NCBI GenBank assembly: GCA_963727845.1
Contig: CAVSHI010000001.1
Coordinates: forward strand, 558,001 to 622,000
DNA from: JBEKTW01 sp963727845
GTDB taxonomy: Bacteria; Bacteroidota; Ignavibacteria; UBA10030; SZUA-254
DNA length: 64,000 nt
Direction: 5' to 3'
The notes below the pieces were generated by a model that saw only the letters and a program-made list of their open reading frames with translations, did no database searches and was not told where the DNA came from. Position 1 is the first letter of the stretch, and every line of letters starts with the position of its first letter. This document shows positions 8,631-17,895 of this stretch, piece by piece. A program made the translations under genes and the position numbers.

Positions 8631-8711
8631 AACTCTCGTTCCTTTTCTGCTTTCTGAAGCTGTTCAACGTTCACCCACCGCAGCGTATAGCTGCTGGCTT
8701 TTCTCATCGAA

Positions 8712-9335
8712 TTACTGATCATTTAATCCCTTTCCATTCAGAATTTGCTGCCTGCATTTTTCAACCCTTGATTCCCGAGTTTTGGACAGTTTAGGTTGAG
8801 AAAAATAAAATATGTATGCTCTTTGCCGACCTGGCGTCAACGCACCAAAAGCAGTTTTCAAGGCAGGGATTCCATCCAGTTTATTTTGAAATTCTTTGGG
8901 AATGATGAATTCCGAGGTCTTTTTAAAATTCACTTTCAAACCGGCTTTTTCCACTTTAATGGCGTCATGAATATAGGTTTTCATGATGGTTTGCATTTTG
9001 ACTATTTCTCGAACATTGGTGAACCGAAACTGGCGCGCCGCCTGCACATTCTCCGTTTGTTGGATTAGAATACCACTGGCATCCTTTAACAAGGCGCCTT
9101 TGAAAAATAAAAGCGCACAGTATTCTTTAAATCCATGTATTAAAACTATGTTTTTCTTCTGAAATGTGTAACAAGGACAACCCCACTTTAATTCTTCGGC
9201 CAGCCCACAGTCAAGAATGATCTTTCTCAATTTCTTAAATTCTTCCTGCCACTTTGTGGCTTTACTAAAATAGAAGTCAACCTTAGGATTCATTCTATTT
9301 GATGATGTTTGTTCAGTAGATTTTTCATTTGTCAA
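8712..9335 (-). CDS. YdeI/OmdA-associated, DUF1801-type protein
   Basis: 207 residues, soluble. The first half matches the DUF1801 pattern (KATKWQEEFKKLRKIILDCG, LKWGCPCYTFQKKNIVLIHG), and the C-terminal part carries the YdeI-type PKEFQNKLDGIPALKTAFGALTPGRQRAYIFYFSQPK segment (described, not contiguous here). The start is TTG with GGGAGGA just upstream; no in-frame ATG has a better site. A perfect 9-bp hairpin precedes the ribosome site. The gene is clearly more AT- and Lys-rich than its neighbours, which suggests horizontal acquisition. The biochemical role of the family is poorly known. Confidence 0.75.
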   Translation of the reverse strand: MTNEKSTEQTSSNRMNPKVDFYFSKATKWQEEFKKLRKIILDCGLAEELKWGCPCYTFQKKNIVLIHGFKEYCALLFFKGALLKDASGILIQQTENVQAARQFRFTNVREIVKMQTIMKTYIHDAIKVEKAGLKVNFKKTSEFIIPKEFQNKLDGIPALKTAFGALTPGRQRAYIFYFSQPKLSKTRESRVEKCRQQILNGKGLNDQ

Positions 9336-9347
9336 AAAATCCTCCCG

Positions 9348-9369
9348 ATGAAGTTTTCCGAAACTTCAT
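9348..9369 (-). promoter_or_regulatory. Hairpin immediately upstream of the ribosome-binding site at 9335
   Basis: ATGAAGTTT and AAACTTCAT form a perfect 9-bp stem with a four-base loop. It ends one base before the GGGAGG ribosome-binding site (9341-9346) of the TTG-started gene. It could protect the leader or control translation. No T-run follows, so it is not a terminator. Confidence 0.4.
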
Positions 9370-9430
9370 ATAATTAATATGCTATTCACCATATGTATAC
9401 TTCCGCCTGAAGATCTTGCAGTTAACTCCG

Positions 9431-9453
9431 GTAACGACGCAATGCGTCGTTAC
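9431..9453. repeat. Short perfect hairpin in a gene-free region
   Basis: GTAACGACGC and GCGTCGTTAC (10 bp) around a three-base loop, flanked by CCG/CGG. No T-tract. The gap 9370-9758 otherwise holds only this hairpin and the R3-type stretch. Confidence 0.4.
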
Positions 9454-9534
9454 ATCCGGCGGGCACATGAAACAAAAATGTACGAAAGATTCCGTCGAGT
9501 ATCAACTACAGGATAATTTGCCTTCCGTAGACTA

Positions 9535-9645
9535 AATTTTACCTCCCAACAAATCCTAAGCACCAAATCCGAAATCCTGGACAAACTCAAAATACTAATT
9601 TCGAAACCCTAAACCGTTTCGTCAACTCCACATCATTCCGTGAAA
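9535..9645. repeat. R3 low-complexity intergenic stretch, copy 1
   Basis: Degenerate runs of short units of the type AATCCTAAGC, AAATCCGAAATCC, TTTCGAAACCCTAAACC. The same texture occurs at about 35380-35575 and 42940-43220. Non-coding. Confidence 0.6.
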
Positions 9646-9758
9646 TTGAGCCGATTCCCCATTTTAGCATCCAAATATATGAAAATAATGCCACTACTAG
9701 TGGCCTCTTGAGGCGACGAGTTTCACAGCAAGGATTACATTGCCCGGAGAGTTCCGGG

Positions 9759-9790
9759 TTGGAAATTCTTGCCCATTTTTGCTATATTTG
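9759..9790 (+). promoter_or_regulatory. Bacteroidota-type promoter for the tricorn-like gene
   Basis: TTG at 9759-9761, a 21-base spacer, then TATATTTG at 9783-9790, a match to the Bacteroidota -33/-7 consensus (TTTG, TAnnTTTG). It faces the peptidase gene at 10052 and implies a leader of about 250 bases. A minus-strand frame inside that leader (9697-9960) is therefore unlikely to be a gene. Confidence 0.55.
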
Positions 9791-10051
9791 GTCAGGAATC
9801 TGACCGTGGAACACACTCTTTTTCTATTGTGGATCATCAACTTTACAGGAGTTTCCTCGTACACAAAGTAAATGTCTCTCTCTTTGAACCAGACCGGAGG
9901 GCTATCAGCATTTTCCTCCTCTAGATACTTGCGCCCGTTGCTGTTAGGTTCTTCTGCCAAAGCCGTCGGTGCGCACGCAAAGGATGAAGGTTATTCCGAC
10001 TAATCTATGCTTTCTAATCCAACACATCATTCACAACCCGGGAGTTTACCC

Positions 10052-13000
10052 ATGAGAAACACTGTCATTAGTTTCCTGCTGATCTTTTCTTTCGTGCAGC
10101 TGCATGCCCAGCAGGAAGCACGACTTCTGCGTTTTCCGGCAATTCACGCGAACCAGATCGTGTTCACGTACGCCGGAGACCTCTACACCGTCAATGCCAC
10201 CGGCGGGATAGCACGCAAGCTTACCAATGACGCAGGGTTCGAAATGTTTCCGCACTTCTCGCACGACGGCAAGTGGATCGCCTTCACGGGACAGTACGAC
10301 GGCAATACCGAAGTGTACGTCATGCCTGCGGAAGGCGGCGTGCCGAAGCGTCTCACATATACCGCAACACTCGGTCGCGATGACGTGTCCGACCGGATGG
10401 GCCCGAACAATATCGTGATGGGCTGGAAACACGACGACCAGCACATCATCTTCCGTTCGCGCATGCACGAGTTTAACGATTTCAAAGGGAAACTCTACCT
10501 TGCTTCACTCGACGGCGACCTTCAGGAAGAACTGCCGCTGCCACGAGGAGGGTTTTGTTCCTATTCACCCGACGACAAGAAGCTCGCGTACAACAGGATC
10601 TTCCGTGAGTTCCGCACCTGGAAGCGCTATCGCGGTGGAATGACGGACGATGTCTGGATCTATGACTCTGAGACGAAAAAGACCGAGAACATTACCAACA
10701 ACCCGGCGGGCGACATCTTCCCTATGTGGAGTGGCGACAAAATCTACTTCCTGTCCGACCGCGATTCTCTTAAACGAATGAATCTCTACGTCTATGACCT
10801 CGCCACAAAAGGCACCAGGAAGCTGACTACCTTCACAGACTTCGATATAAAATTCCCGTCCATCGGCGATAACGCGATCGTTTTCGAGAACGGCGGCTAT
10901 ATCTATCGATTCGACCTGGCGACGGAGAAATCGGAGAAAGTTCCGATCTACATTAATGAAGACCTCGTCGGCGGAAGAGGCGGCATCATGAAAGTCGCCG
11001 ACTTCGTCACAAACTATGAGATATCTCCCGACGGTAAGCGCGCATTGCTGGGTGCACGCGGCGACGTGTTCACCGTGCCCGCGAAGTACGGCCCGACGAG
11101 AAATCTCACCGGTACCCCCGGCATTCACGAGCGCAACTCGAAGTGGTCCCCGAATGGCAAGTCGATCGCGTACATTTCCGACGCGACCGGTGAGGATGAG
11201 ATCTATATCCAGCCGCAGGACGGCAGCGCGCCAGCAGCTCAGATCACGAAAGGTGAGGATACATACAAATACCAGATCTACTGGTCGCCGGATAGCAAAA
11301 AGATCCTGTGGGCGGACAAGAAGCTTCGCCTGCGGTACGTCGATATCGACTCAAAGGAGATCACGGAAGTGGCACAGGCCAAGGCATGGGAATTTGATAA
11401 CTACGGCTGGTCGCCGGACAGCAAGTGGATCACCTATGCCAAGCCGGAAATGGAGATGATGACAAAGATTTATGTCTACTCCATCGAGAACGGTCAGACA
11501 ATCGAAGTGACCGACGGTTGGTACGGCGTTTCCCAGCCGGTGTTCAGCTCGGACGGGAAATACCTGTTCTTCGAGTCCAGCAGGGACTTTAACCCGACGT
11601 TCAGCCAGACGGAGTTCGACCAGTCTTACCAGGATATGTCGCGCATCTACCTTGTCACCCTCTCGAAGAGCACCGACTCGCCCTTTAAGCCGAAAAGTGA
11701 CGAAGTGGCTGTGAGCGAAGAAAAATCGAAGGCAGATGAGTCGAAAGGCAAGAAGGAAGATGAAAAGAAAGAAAAGAAAGAAACGGCTGTCGAAGTCAAG
11801 ATTGACGCCGACGGTCTGAAAAGCCGTATCGTCGGACTGCCGATCCAGGCTTCCGGGTACCGCGATATCGGATCGGTAGGAAGTTCGCTCTATTATATCC
11901 GGCAGGGGAGTAAGGATGAAAAGGCACAGTTCTTCCTGTACGACCTCTCCGAATTGAAAGAAACGAATCTCGGGGAGATCGACGGCTACGAGATTTCCGC
12001 CGACATGAAGAAGATGCTCGTGGGGAAGGACCGCGGCTTCTACATCATCGATGTCCCAAAAGGGAAGGTCGACCTGAAAGACCGGCTGGATTTGTCCGGC
12101 ATGGAAATCACCCTCGACAAACGCCAGGAGTGGAAACAAATCTATACCGAATGCTGGCGCCAGATGCGGGAGTTCTTCTATGACCCGAATATGCACGGAG
12201 TTGACTGGGAAGGAGTCAGGAAAAAGTATGAACCGCTCGTTGCGTTCGTCAACCACAGGGCCGATCTCACGTACATCATCGGAGAAATGATCGGCGAGCT
12301 CAGCGTCGGACATACGTACGTCGGCGGAGGAGACATGCCCCGGGCGAAGAGGATTCAAACCGGCCTCCTCGGCGCCCAGATCGAGCGGGATCCTCAATCG
12401 AAGTACTATCGCATCAAGAAAATTCTCAAAGGAGAAAACTGGGACAAAAGCCGGCGGAGTCCTTTAACGGAAATCGGCGTTAACGCAAACGAAGGGGATT
12501 ACATTCTCGCGGTGAACGGGAAACCGACCAACACGATGGCGAATATCTATGAGTCGCTGGTCAATATGGTCGATAAGCAGGTAAAACTGAAGCTCAACTC
12601 CCAGCCGCAGGAGAAAGGAAGCCGCGACGTTGTAGTGGTCCCGACCGGCGATGAACTGGAGCTGTACTACTACAACTGGGTTGAGGATAACATCCGGAAA
12701 GTCAGCGAAGCGACCGGCGGAAAGGTGGGATACATTCACATCCCGGATATGGGAGTCGGTGGTCTCAATGAATTCGTGAAACATTTCTATCCTCAATTGC
12801 AGAAGAAAGCCGTCATCATTGATGTTCGCGGGAACGGCGGAGGATTCGTTTCACAGCTGGTCGTTGAGCGGCTCCGCCGCGAGATTGCCATGATCGGCAT
12901 GTCGCGAAACACTTCCCCGGCGACCAATCCGCAGGAAATGATCTACGGTCCGAAGGTCTGTTTGATCGACGAGTTCTCCGCGTCGGACGGGGACATTTTC

Positions 13001-13321
13001 CCGTACCGTTTCAAGAAATATGACCTCGGCAAGATCATCGGCAAGCGCACGTGGGGCGGCGTGCACGGCATCCGCGGAACGCTGCCGCTGCTCGACGGCG
13101 GATTCCTGGACAGACCGGAGTTCGGCATCTACGACGCGGATGGAAAGGGATGGATCGTCGAAGGACACGGCGTTGACCCGGATATCGTGGTGGATAATGA
13201 CCCCGCGAAGGAATATATGGGTGTCGATGAACAGCTGAACAAGGCAGTCGAAGTTATTCTCGACGAATTGAAAACGAAGGAAACGACCATTCCGCCGGTT
13301 CCGCCCGGACCGGTCCGGTAG
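10052..13321 (+). CDS. Tricorn-like S41 family serine peptidase, exported
   Basis: 1089 residues. Signal peptide at 1-20 (ISFLLIFSFVQLHAQ). Two beta-propeller regions follow, first about 30-310 and then about 315-560 (repeats such as FSHDGKWIAFTG, WSPNGKSIAYISD, WSPDSKWITYAKP). A Lys/Glu-rich linker lies near 550-595, then a tricorn core with a PDZ-like part and the S41 catalytic domain. The motif EFSASDGDIFPYRFK holds the probable nucleophile Ser978. Tricorn proteases cut peptides into short fragments; the export signal places this one in the periplasm or outside. The ATG at 10052 has GGGAG eight bases upstream; the frame is open to 10007 but without signal-peptide logic. A terminator follows. 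Next to an S9 peptidase, so peptide catabolism is the likely theme. Confidence 0.9.
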   Translation: MRNTVISFLLIFSFVQLHAQQEARLLRFPAIHANQIVFTYAGDLYTVNATGGIARKLTNDAGFEMFPHFSHDGKWIAFTGQYDGNTEVYVMPAEGGVPKRLTYTATLGRDDVSDRMGPNNIVMGWKHDDQHIIFRSRMHEFNDFKGKLYLASLDGDLQEELPLPRGGFCSYSPDDKKLAYNRIFREFRTWKRYRGGMTDDVWIYDSETKKTENITNNPAGDIFPMWSGDKIYFLSDRDSLKRMNLYVYDLATKGTRKLTTFTDFDIKFPSIGDNAIVFENGGYIYRFDLATEKSEKVPIYINEDLVGGRGGIMKVADFVTNYEISPDGKRALLGARGDVFTVPAKYGPTRNLTGTPGIHERNSKWSPNGKSIAYISDATGEDEIYIQPQDGSAPAAQITKGEDTYKYQIYWSPDSKKILWADKKLRLRYVDIDSKEITEVAQAKAWEFDNYGWSPDSKWITYAKPEMEMMTKIYVYSIENGQTIEVTDGWYGVSQPVFSSDGKYLFFESSRDFNPTFSQTEFDQSYQDMSRIYLVTLSKSTDSPFKPKSDEVAVSEEKSKADESKGKKEDEKKEKKETAVEVKIDADGLKSRIVGLPIQASGYRDIGSVGSSLYYIRQGSKDEKAQFFLYDLSELKETNLGEIDGYEISADMKKMLVGKDRGFYIIDVPKGKVDLKDRLDLSGMEITLDKRQEWKQIYTECWRQMREFFYDPNMHGVDWEGVRKKYEPLVAFVNHRADLTYIIGEMIGELSVGHTYVGGGDMPRAKRIQTGLLGAQIERDPQSKYYRIKKILKGENWDKSRRSPLTEIGVNANEGDYILAVNGKPTNTMANIYESLVNMVDKQVKLKLNSQPQEKGSRDVVVVPTGDELELYYYNWVEDNIRKVSEATGGKVGYIHIPDMGVGGLNEFVKHFYPQLQKKAVIIDVRGNGGGFVSQLVVERLRREIAMIGMSRNTSPATNPQEMIYGPKVCLIDEFSASDGDIFPYRFKKYDLGKIIGKRTWGGVHGIRGTLPLLDGGFLDRPEFGIYDADGKGWIVEGHGVDPDIVVDNDPAKEYMGVDEQLNKAVEVILDELKTKETTIPPVPPGPVR

Positions 13322-13353
13322 TCGAAACAAATCGATCAGCAGGAAGTAAGAAG

Positions 13354-13390
13354 AGACCCCGGCCTAACAAAGCCGGGGTCTTGATTTTTT
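13354..13390 (+). terminator. Intrinsic terminator of the tricorn-like gene
   Basis: AGACCCCGGC (13354-13363), loop CTAACAAA, GCCGGGGTCT (13372-13381), then TGATTTTTT. A 10-bp GC-rich stem followed by a T-run, 33 bases after the stop codon. Confidence 0.9.
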
Positions 13391-13530
13391 GAATTCTTGT
13401 GCCTACCTTTCACCTTCTCCTTTGCGGTTATCTATGTCTTCAGAGCGCACGCAACGGCGTGCAAAGAAGAATAGAGTGTGCGAATATATCGCAAACCGCC
13501 CAATTTTCAATATCCATATGGAGCAATCTT

Positions 13531-15749
13531 ATGCGAAACCTCAAATCCATCAGGCAAATCATTCTATTCTCCACTATTGTCATCCTTGCATTTGCCGTTA
13601 CCCTCCCGGCACAGGAAAAGAAGAAGCTCACCTTTGAGCAAATTTTCAGGGGGGCCGAGCCGAAATTAACGACGAGCCTGCCGGACATCGTCGGTTGGGC
13701 CGACAACGACCATTATCTCGAATCGAAGAAGAAGACCGGCGAAGAAAAAACGAAGGTCTACTCGGTCGATGTGCGAAGCGGCAAGGAAAAGCTCTACAGG
13801 GATATGGATGAATATAAACAGCTCGTCGGTCCCGACATCGACCCCGGAAGTCCGGCATCCCACACAGAAGCGTACGACAAACTTATCTATGTAAAAGATA
13901 AAGACCTGTATTTTCTCGACACGAAGAAGAAGGAATTCAAGCGTTTGACCCAAACCGTTGCGGAAGAAAAAAATCCCACCATTTCCCCGAACGGAAACTA
14001 CGTGGCGTTCACAAGAGACAATAACCTCTTCGCAATCGACCTTGCATCGGGGAAAGAATATCAATACACCAACGACGCAACCAACGTCGTCTACAACGGA
14101 TGGGCGGCATGGGTGTATTATGAGGAGATTCTTGGACGAGGGTCGCGGTACCGCGCGTTCTGGTGGTCGCCCGACAGCAAAACCATTGCATTCTACCGGT
14201 TTGATGAAACGAACGTCCCGATGTTTCCCATTTACCATTCGGAGGGTGAGCACGGCACTCTTGAAAAGACCCGCTATCCCGAAGCCGGGGACCCGAATCC
14301 GGAAGTGAGAGTCGGATTCGTTCCGGTCACGGGCGGCAATGTCGTGTGGGCCGACTTCAACCAGAAAGACGACCAGTACTTCGGCGCTCCTTTCTGGACG
14401 CCCGACGGCAACCGGCTCATCGTCCAGTGGATGAACAGGGAGCAAGATACGTTGAAGCTTCTTTCTGTCGATCCTTCTACCGGGGTGAAATCGATATTCT
14501 ATGTCGAGCACCAACCGTCGTGGGTTGAATGGTTCGGATCCGTCCATTTCCTGAAGGACAACAAGGGATGCATCCTGCAGAGCGACAAGGACGGCTGGAG
14601 CCACCTCTATCGTTATGGCCAGGACGGAACTTTCGTGAACCAGATAACGCAAGGAAAGTGGGCGGTGGCGGATATCCTCAACGTGGATGAAGACCACGAG
14701 CTTGTCTACTTCACGGCGAAGAAAGAAGCATCGACGAACACGGATTTCTACAAGGTCGGGTTTGATGGCTCGCATCTGACCCGGTTGACCTCCGGAGATT
14801 ACACGCATCACATCCAGCTTTCGCCGCACGGAAAATATTTTACCGATTCATACTCCAACATTTCGCAACCCTCAAAGATGGATCTGTACGCCGGCGCGGG
14901 GAAACTGGTGAAGGAACTCGGCGACAGCAAGACGAAGGAATTCGCGAGCTACATGCTGGCGAAACCGGAATTATTCCGCGTGACAACTCCAGACGGCTAT
15001 GCCCTGCCCGTGATCTGGACACTTCCCATGGATTTCAATGAGAGCAAAAAATATCCGGTTCTCATCAACATCTATGGAGGGCCGGCTTCGCCAACCGTGG
15101 CCAATTCGTGGAGGGGCATCGGGGAGCAATGGCTGGCAATGGAAGGGGTTATCCAGGTGACAATGGACCATCGAGGATCCGGGCATTTCGGGAAGGAAGG
15201 AGTTGCGCTGATGCGCCGGAACCTCGGCAAGTGGGAAATGAACGATTACATCGAAGTGGCGAAATGGTTGCGAGCCAAACCGTTTGTCGATACAACGAAG
15301 ATCTGCATCGCGGGCGGCAGCTACGGCGGGTACACAACATGCATGGCGCTGACGTTTGGCGCGGATTACTTCACCCATGGCATTGCGAGTTTTTCCGTCA
15401 CCGACTGGGCATTGTACGACTCTCATTACACGGAGCGTTACATGGACACGCCGGAAAGGAATCCGGAAGGTTACAAGAACAGTTCCGTCATGACGTATGT
15501 CGACAGGTACAAGGGACTGCTCAGAATTGTGCACGGAACGATCGACGATAACGTCCATATGCAGAACAGCCTCCAGCTCGTGAACGCGTTCGAGGACAAA
15601 GGGAAGCACTTTGAGTTCATGGTGTACCCCGGCGGACGGCATGGGTGGGGTGGCCCAAAGCGACTCATTCCAGGAATGAAGCGTACAGATTCTACTACAA
15701 GTATCTTCTTGAGAAGGAATTTCCCGAAGCGTTGTTCATTCAGAAGTGA
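13531..15749 (+). CDS. S9B dipeptidyl-peptidase (DPP IV-like), frameshifted near the 3' end
   Basis: Exported serine exopeptidase of about 739 residues once the frame is corrected. Signal peptide at 1-28 (IILFSTIVILAFAVTLPAQ), DPPIV_N beta-propeller at about 60-460, then an alpha/beta-hydrolase with Ser597 in GGSYGGY, Asp672 in GTIDDNVH and His704 in GGRHGW. After His704 the frame runs on for 207 residues of unrelated sequence antisense to the next gene. A -1 shift at 15654-15660 instead gives PKATHSRNEAYRFYYKYLLE and a stop at 15749, the proper family ending, 13 bases before the convergent gene. The shift site is CCCAAAG, phased exactly as a -1 slippery heptamer. A one-base deletion or assembly error is the simpler explanation. 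Start chosen at the ATG with GGAG eight bases upstream. Confidence 0.85.
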
Positions 15750-15762
15750 AGGGCAGCGGGAT

Positions 15763-16362
15763 CTACTTCCGCGTTCTCATCTTGGCGCGTCGGAGCTTGC
15801 CTTCGATAACTGCCAGCAGCAGGTCGAAATCGATCGGTTTGGTCAGGTAATCGTCGGCGCCGAGCTGCATGCCGGAGCGCACGATAACGTCGTCGTTGAG
15901 CGCGCTGAGGAAGATGAAGGGGATCTGGCGGAGTTCCGGCTGTTCCTGAACCAGTTTAAAGAATTTGAAGCCATCCGGCTCGCGGGGAAGAAAACTTATG
16001 TCGCTCACGATGATGTCGACCGGCTCTTTCTTGAGTTTATCGAGAGCGACGTTGACACTTTCGGCCTCGACGGCCTGATATCCCCGCGCTTCGAGTTCCT
16101 CCTTGATCGCCTCCCGGATTTGCTGTTCGTCATCGGCAACGAGGATTCGGCCTTTGACGGCAAGGCGCTGGATTCTCGAGAGGATGTATGGTTCCAGCCG
16201 CGACGCCTCTTCGGGCGTAATCCGGAATTTTTCCTTAAGAGCTTCAAGCTTGCCGGCATCTTTCAGGTTCAAGTCGCCTGATATGATCCCTTTTTCCACA
16301 TCCTGAACGTATATTTCCAACCGGACGTCGGTTTCGACCTTCAGATGGTCGTCATAGGTCAG
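15763..16362 (-). CDS. Single-receiver response regulator with N-terminal helical domain, probable CTG start
   Basis: About 199 residues. The N-terminal third is helical (LEIYVQDVEKGIISGDLNLK; then ITPEEASRLEPYILSRIQRL). The receiver runs from GRILVADDEQQIREAI, with Asp in IIVSDISFLP and Lys in DDYLTKP; no output domain follows. The coding pattern continues upstream of the first TTG (16320), which lacks a ribosome site. A CTG at 16362 has AAAGGAG ten bases upstream and overlaps the stop of the coiled-coil gene by 11 bases, so I chose it. A stop codon lies just before that. Probably acts with the coiled-coil protein and the hybrid kinase encoded upstream. Confidence 0.75.
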   Translation of the reverse strand: MTYDDHLKVETDVRLEIYVQDVEKGIISGDLNLKDAGKLEALKEKFRITPEEASRLEPYILSRIQRLAVKGRILVADDEQQIREAIKEELEARGYQAVEAESVNVALDKLKKEPVDIIVSDISFLPREPDGFKFFKLVQEQPELRQIPFIFLSALNDDVIVRSGMQLGADDYLTKPIDFDLLLAVIEGKLRRAKMRTRK

Positions 16363-17809
16363 CTCTAAGAGTCTCCTTTAATTCCATGAGCTTTTCCGCT
16401 TCGTCGACGCCCGGCTCGCCGTTATTGTAGGAAATTGCGAGTTTCTCCCGGTAGAGCGCAATGCACTCTTCCTTGCTCTTGGGAATCGTGAATCCAAGGA
16501 GTTCCATCCTTCGCTCGTAATCGACGGAGAGCTGCTCCAATCGCGTCATGAGGTTCTTTTCCATCTCGGCCCGAAGGTCGGTCCGCACTTTCTCCAGCTT
16601 TTCATTCTCGGCGGCGAGCATCGATTCGCGCTCTTGTTGCAGTTTTTTTCTTTCGGCTTCGATCGCTCCATCCGCTTCTGCCTGGACGAGCCGTCGTTCC
16701 GCGACCAGTTGTTCCTGGTACTTTCGCTGATGCTCGGCTTCGAGGTCCTGGACAAGCTTCACGCGCTTTTTCTCGAAGTCCTGTGCCTCGCGTTTACGAA
16801 CCTGTTCGACCTGGTCATGGATCTGGCGCTGATACTCTTCTTCCAGTTTTTTCCGCTCCCGCTCCGTAGACTCCTTCAGCTTTTCGAGTTTTTCATCGGA
16901 GTGCTTCTTCAGACTCTCGCGTTCGCTGGAGAGTTTATTTTCCAATTCCTTTTCGAAATTTTCACGGATTTTTTGCTGTTCAAGCTGCTGCTGCTGGAGG
17001 CCCTGTTCGCGGAATACGGTTTCTGTTTTGCGGAGGCTTTCGAGGAGCTTCTTGTTGAACTCTTCCCGCATTTTGCGCTCTTTCTCTTCGACCGCGGTGC
17101 GTTCCTTTTCCAGAAGCTCGGCTTGCTCCCGTTTCAGCCGTTCCTCCAGCTCATTCTGCTGTTTCGAATGATGCTCGACCAGCCGCGCCTTGATCTCGCC
17201 TTCAAAGAACGATTGTTCTTTTTCAAACTGCTGTTTCAAGCGTTCCTCGGAGAGACGAACCTCCTCATCCAGTTTTTTCTTGTATTCGCCCTCGAGGCGC
17301 TTATGCAATTCTCCTGCACGCTGCTCGTACTGTGTTTTCAAGACGGCCTGTTGCCGTTCAAGCTTGGTGCGTTCCTGCTCGAGAGTCTTGGCGGCGTTTG
17401 CTTCTGCGCGGTGAATTTCCTCGGTGAGCCGATGTTTGTATTCCTGTTCCACCTGCTCCCGCACTTTCTTTTCCAGTGCGTCATGGTTGGCGGGCGGATG
17501 CTCGGTTTTGTGAGCGGGGGACGGTGCGGTGTGCGGCGCCGCTTCGGGCGCGGTGGATGCTGCCGGAGCTTCCTGGGCCGTGGGCGTTTTTTCCAGTGGA
17601 GTCGCGACTGCGGGGTGTTTCCCTTCCTTCAATCTTTTTTCAAAGAGTTTGATGCGCTCTTCGAATGCCACGATGTATGGACTGCTGGGGTTGACCCGCT
17701 TCGCATCGGCGAGGCGTAATCGTGCCTCGTCAAAATTGCCCTGTTTGATGAGGGTGTCGACATCCCTCATGTGCTGATTGAAGAGATTCTGATTGTCGGT
17801 TAAGCTCAA
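16352..17809 (-). CDS. Long coiled-coil protein with N-terminal TPR-like segment
   Basis: 485 residues. Residues 1-60 look like a TPR-type helical pair (MRDVDTLIKQGNFDEARLRL, then DAKRVNPSSPYIVAFEERI). Residues 65-110 are an Ala/Pro/Thr-rich linker. About 110-440 is almost unbroken Glu/Lys/Gln/Arg heptad coiled coil. The last 50 residues (MELLGFTIPKSKEECIALYR) look like a small folded domain. No signal peptide or membrane helix, so cytoplasmic. Function unknown; it is coupled to the downstream receiver protein by an 11-base overlap and follows the hybrid kinase gene by 86 bases, suggesting a scaffold in the same signalling pathway. The antisense frame here is long only because of codon bias in the coiled coil. 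Confidence 0.8.
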   Translation of the reverse strand: MSLTDNQNLFNQHMRDVDTLIKQGNFDEARLRLADAKRVNPSSPYIVAFEERIKLFEKRLKEGKHPAVATPLEKTPTAQEAPAASTAPEAAPHTAPSPAHKTEHPPANHDALEKKVREQVEQEYKHRLTEEIHRAEANAAKTLEQERTKLERQQAVLKTQYEQRAGELHKRLEGEYKKKLDEEVRLSEERLKQQFEKEQSFFEGEIKARLVEHHSKQQNELEERLKREQAELLEKERTAVEEKERKMREEFNKKLLESLRKTETVFREQGLQQQQLEQQKIRENFEKELENKLSSERESLKKHSDEKLEKLKESTERERKKLEEEYQRQIHDQVEQVRKREAQDFEKKRVKLVQDLEAEHQRKYQEQLVAERRLVQAEADGAIEAERKKLQQERESMLAAENEKLEKVRTDLRAEMEKNLMTRLEQLSVDYERRMELLGFTIPKSKEECIALYREKLAISYNNGEPGVDEAEKLMELKETLRADL

Positions 17810-17895
17810 CTCTTGGTTCCTCTCTGATTAAGCGTGGAATGCTTGAGATTGATGACCTCTGTTTTCGTAGTTCGGTCGATCATGAGAAAGAACTC

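Noticed and set aside
8585..8707. 40-codon frame overlapping the 24-residue peptide
   Set aside because: No convincing ribosome site and no domain; the overlapping shorter frame with stop-start coupling is more plausible.
9697..9960. 87-codon minus-strand frame upstream of the tricorn-like gene
   Set aside because: No ribosome site or recognisable family, and it lies across a good plus-strand promoter and leader. Treated as chance.
15750..16281. C-terminal extension of the S9 peptidase frame
   Set aside because: It is antisense to a clear response regulator and follows a frameshift; the family-like ending is in the other frame.
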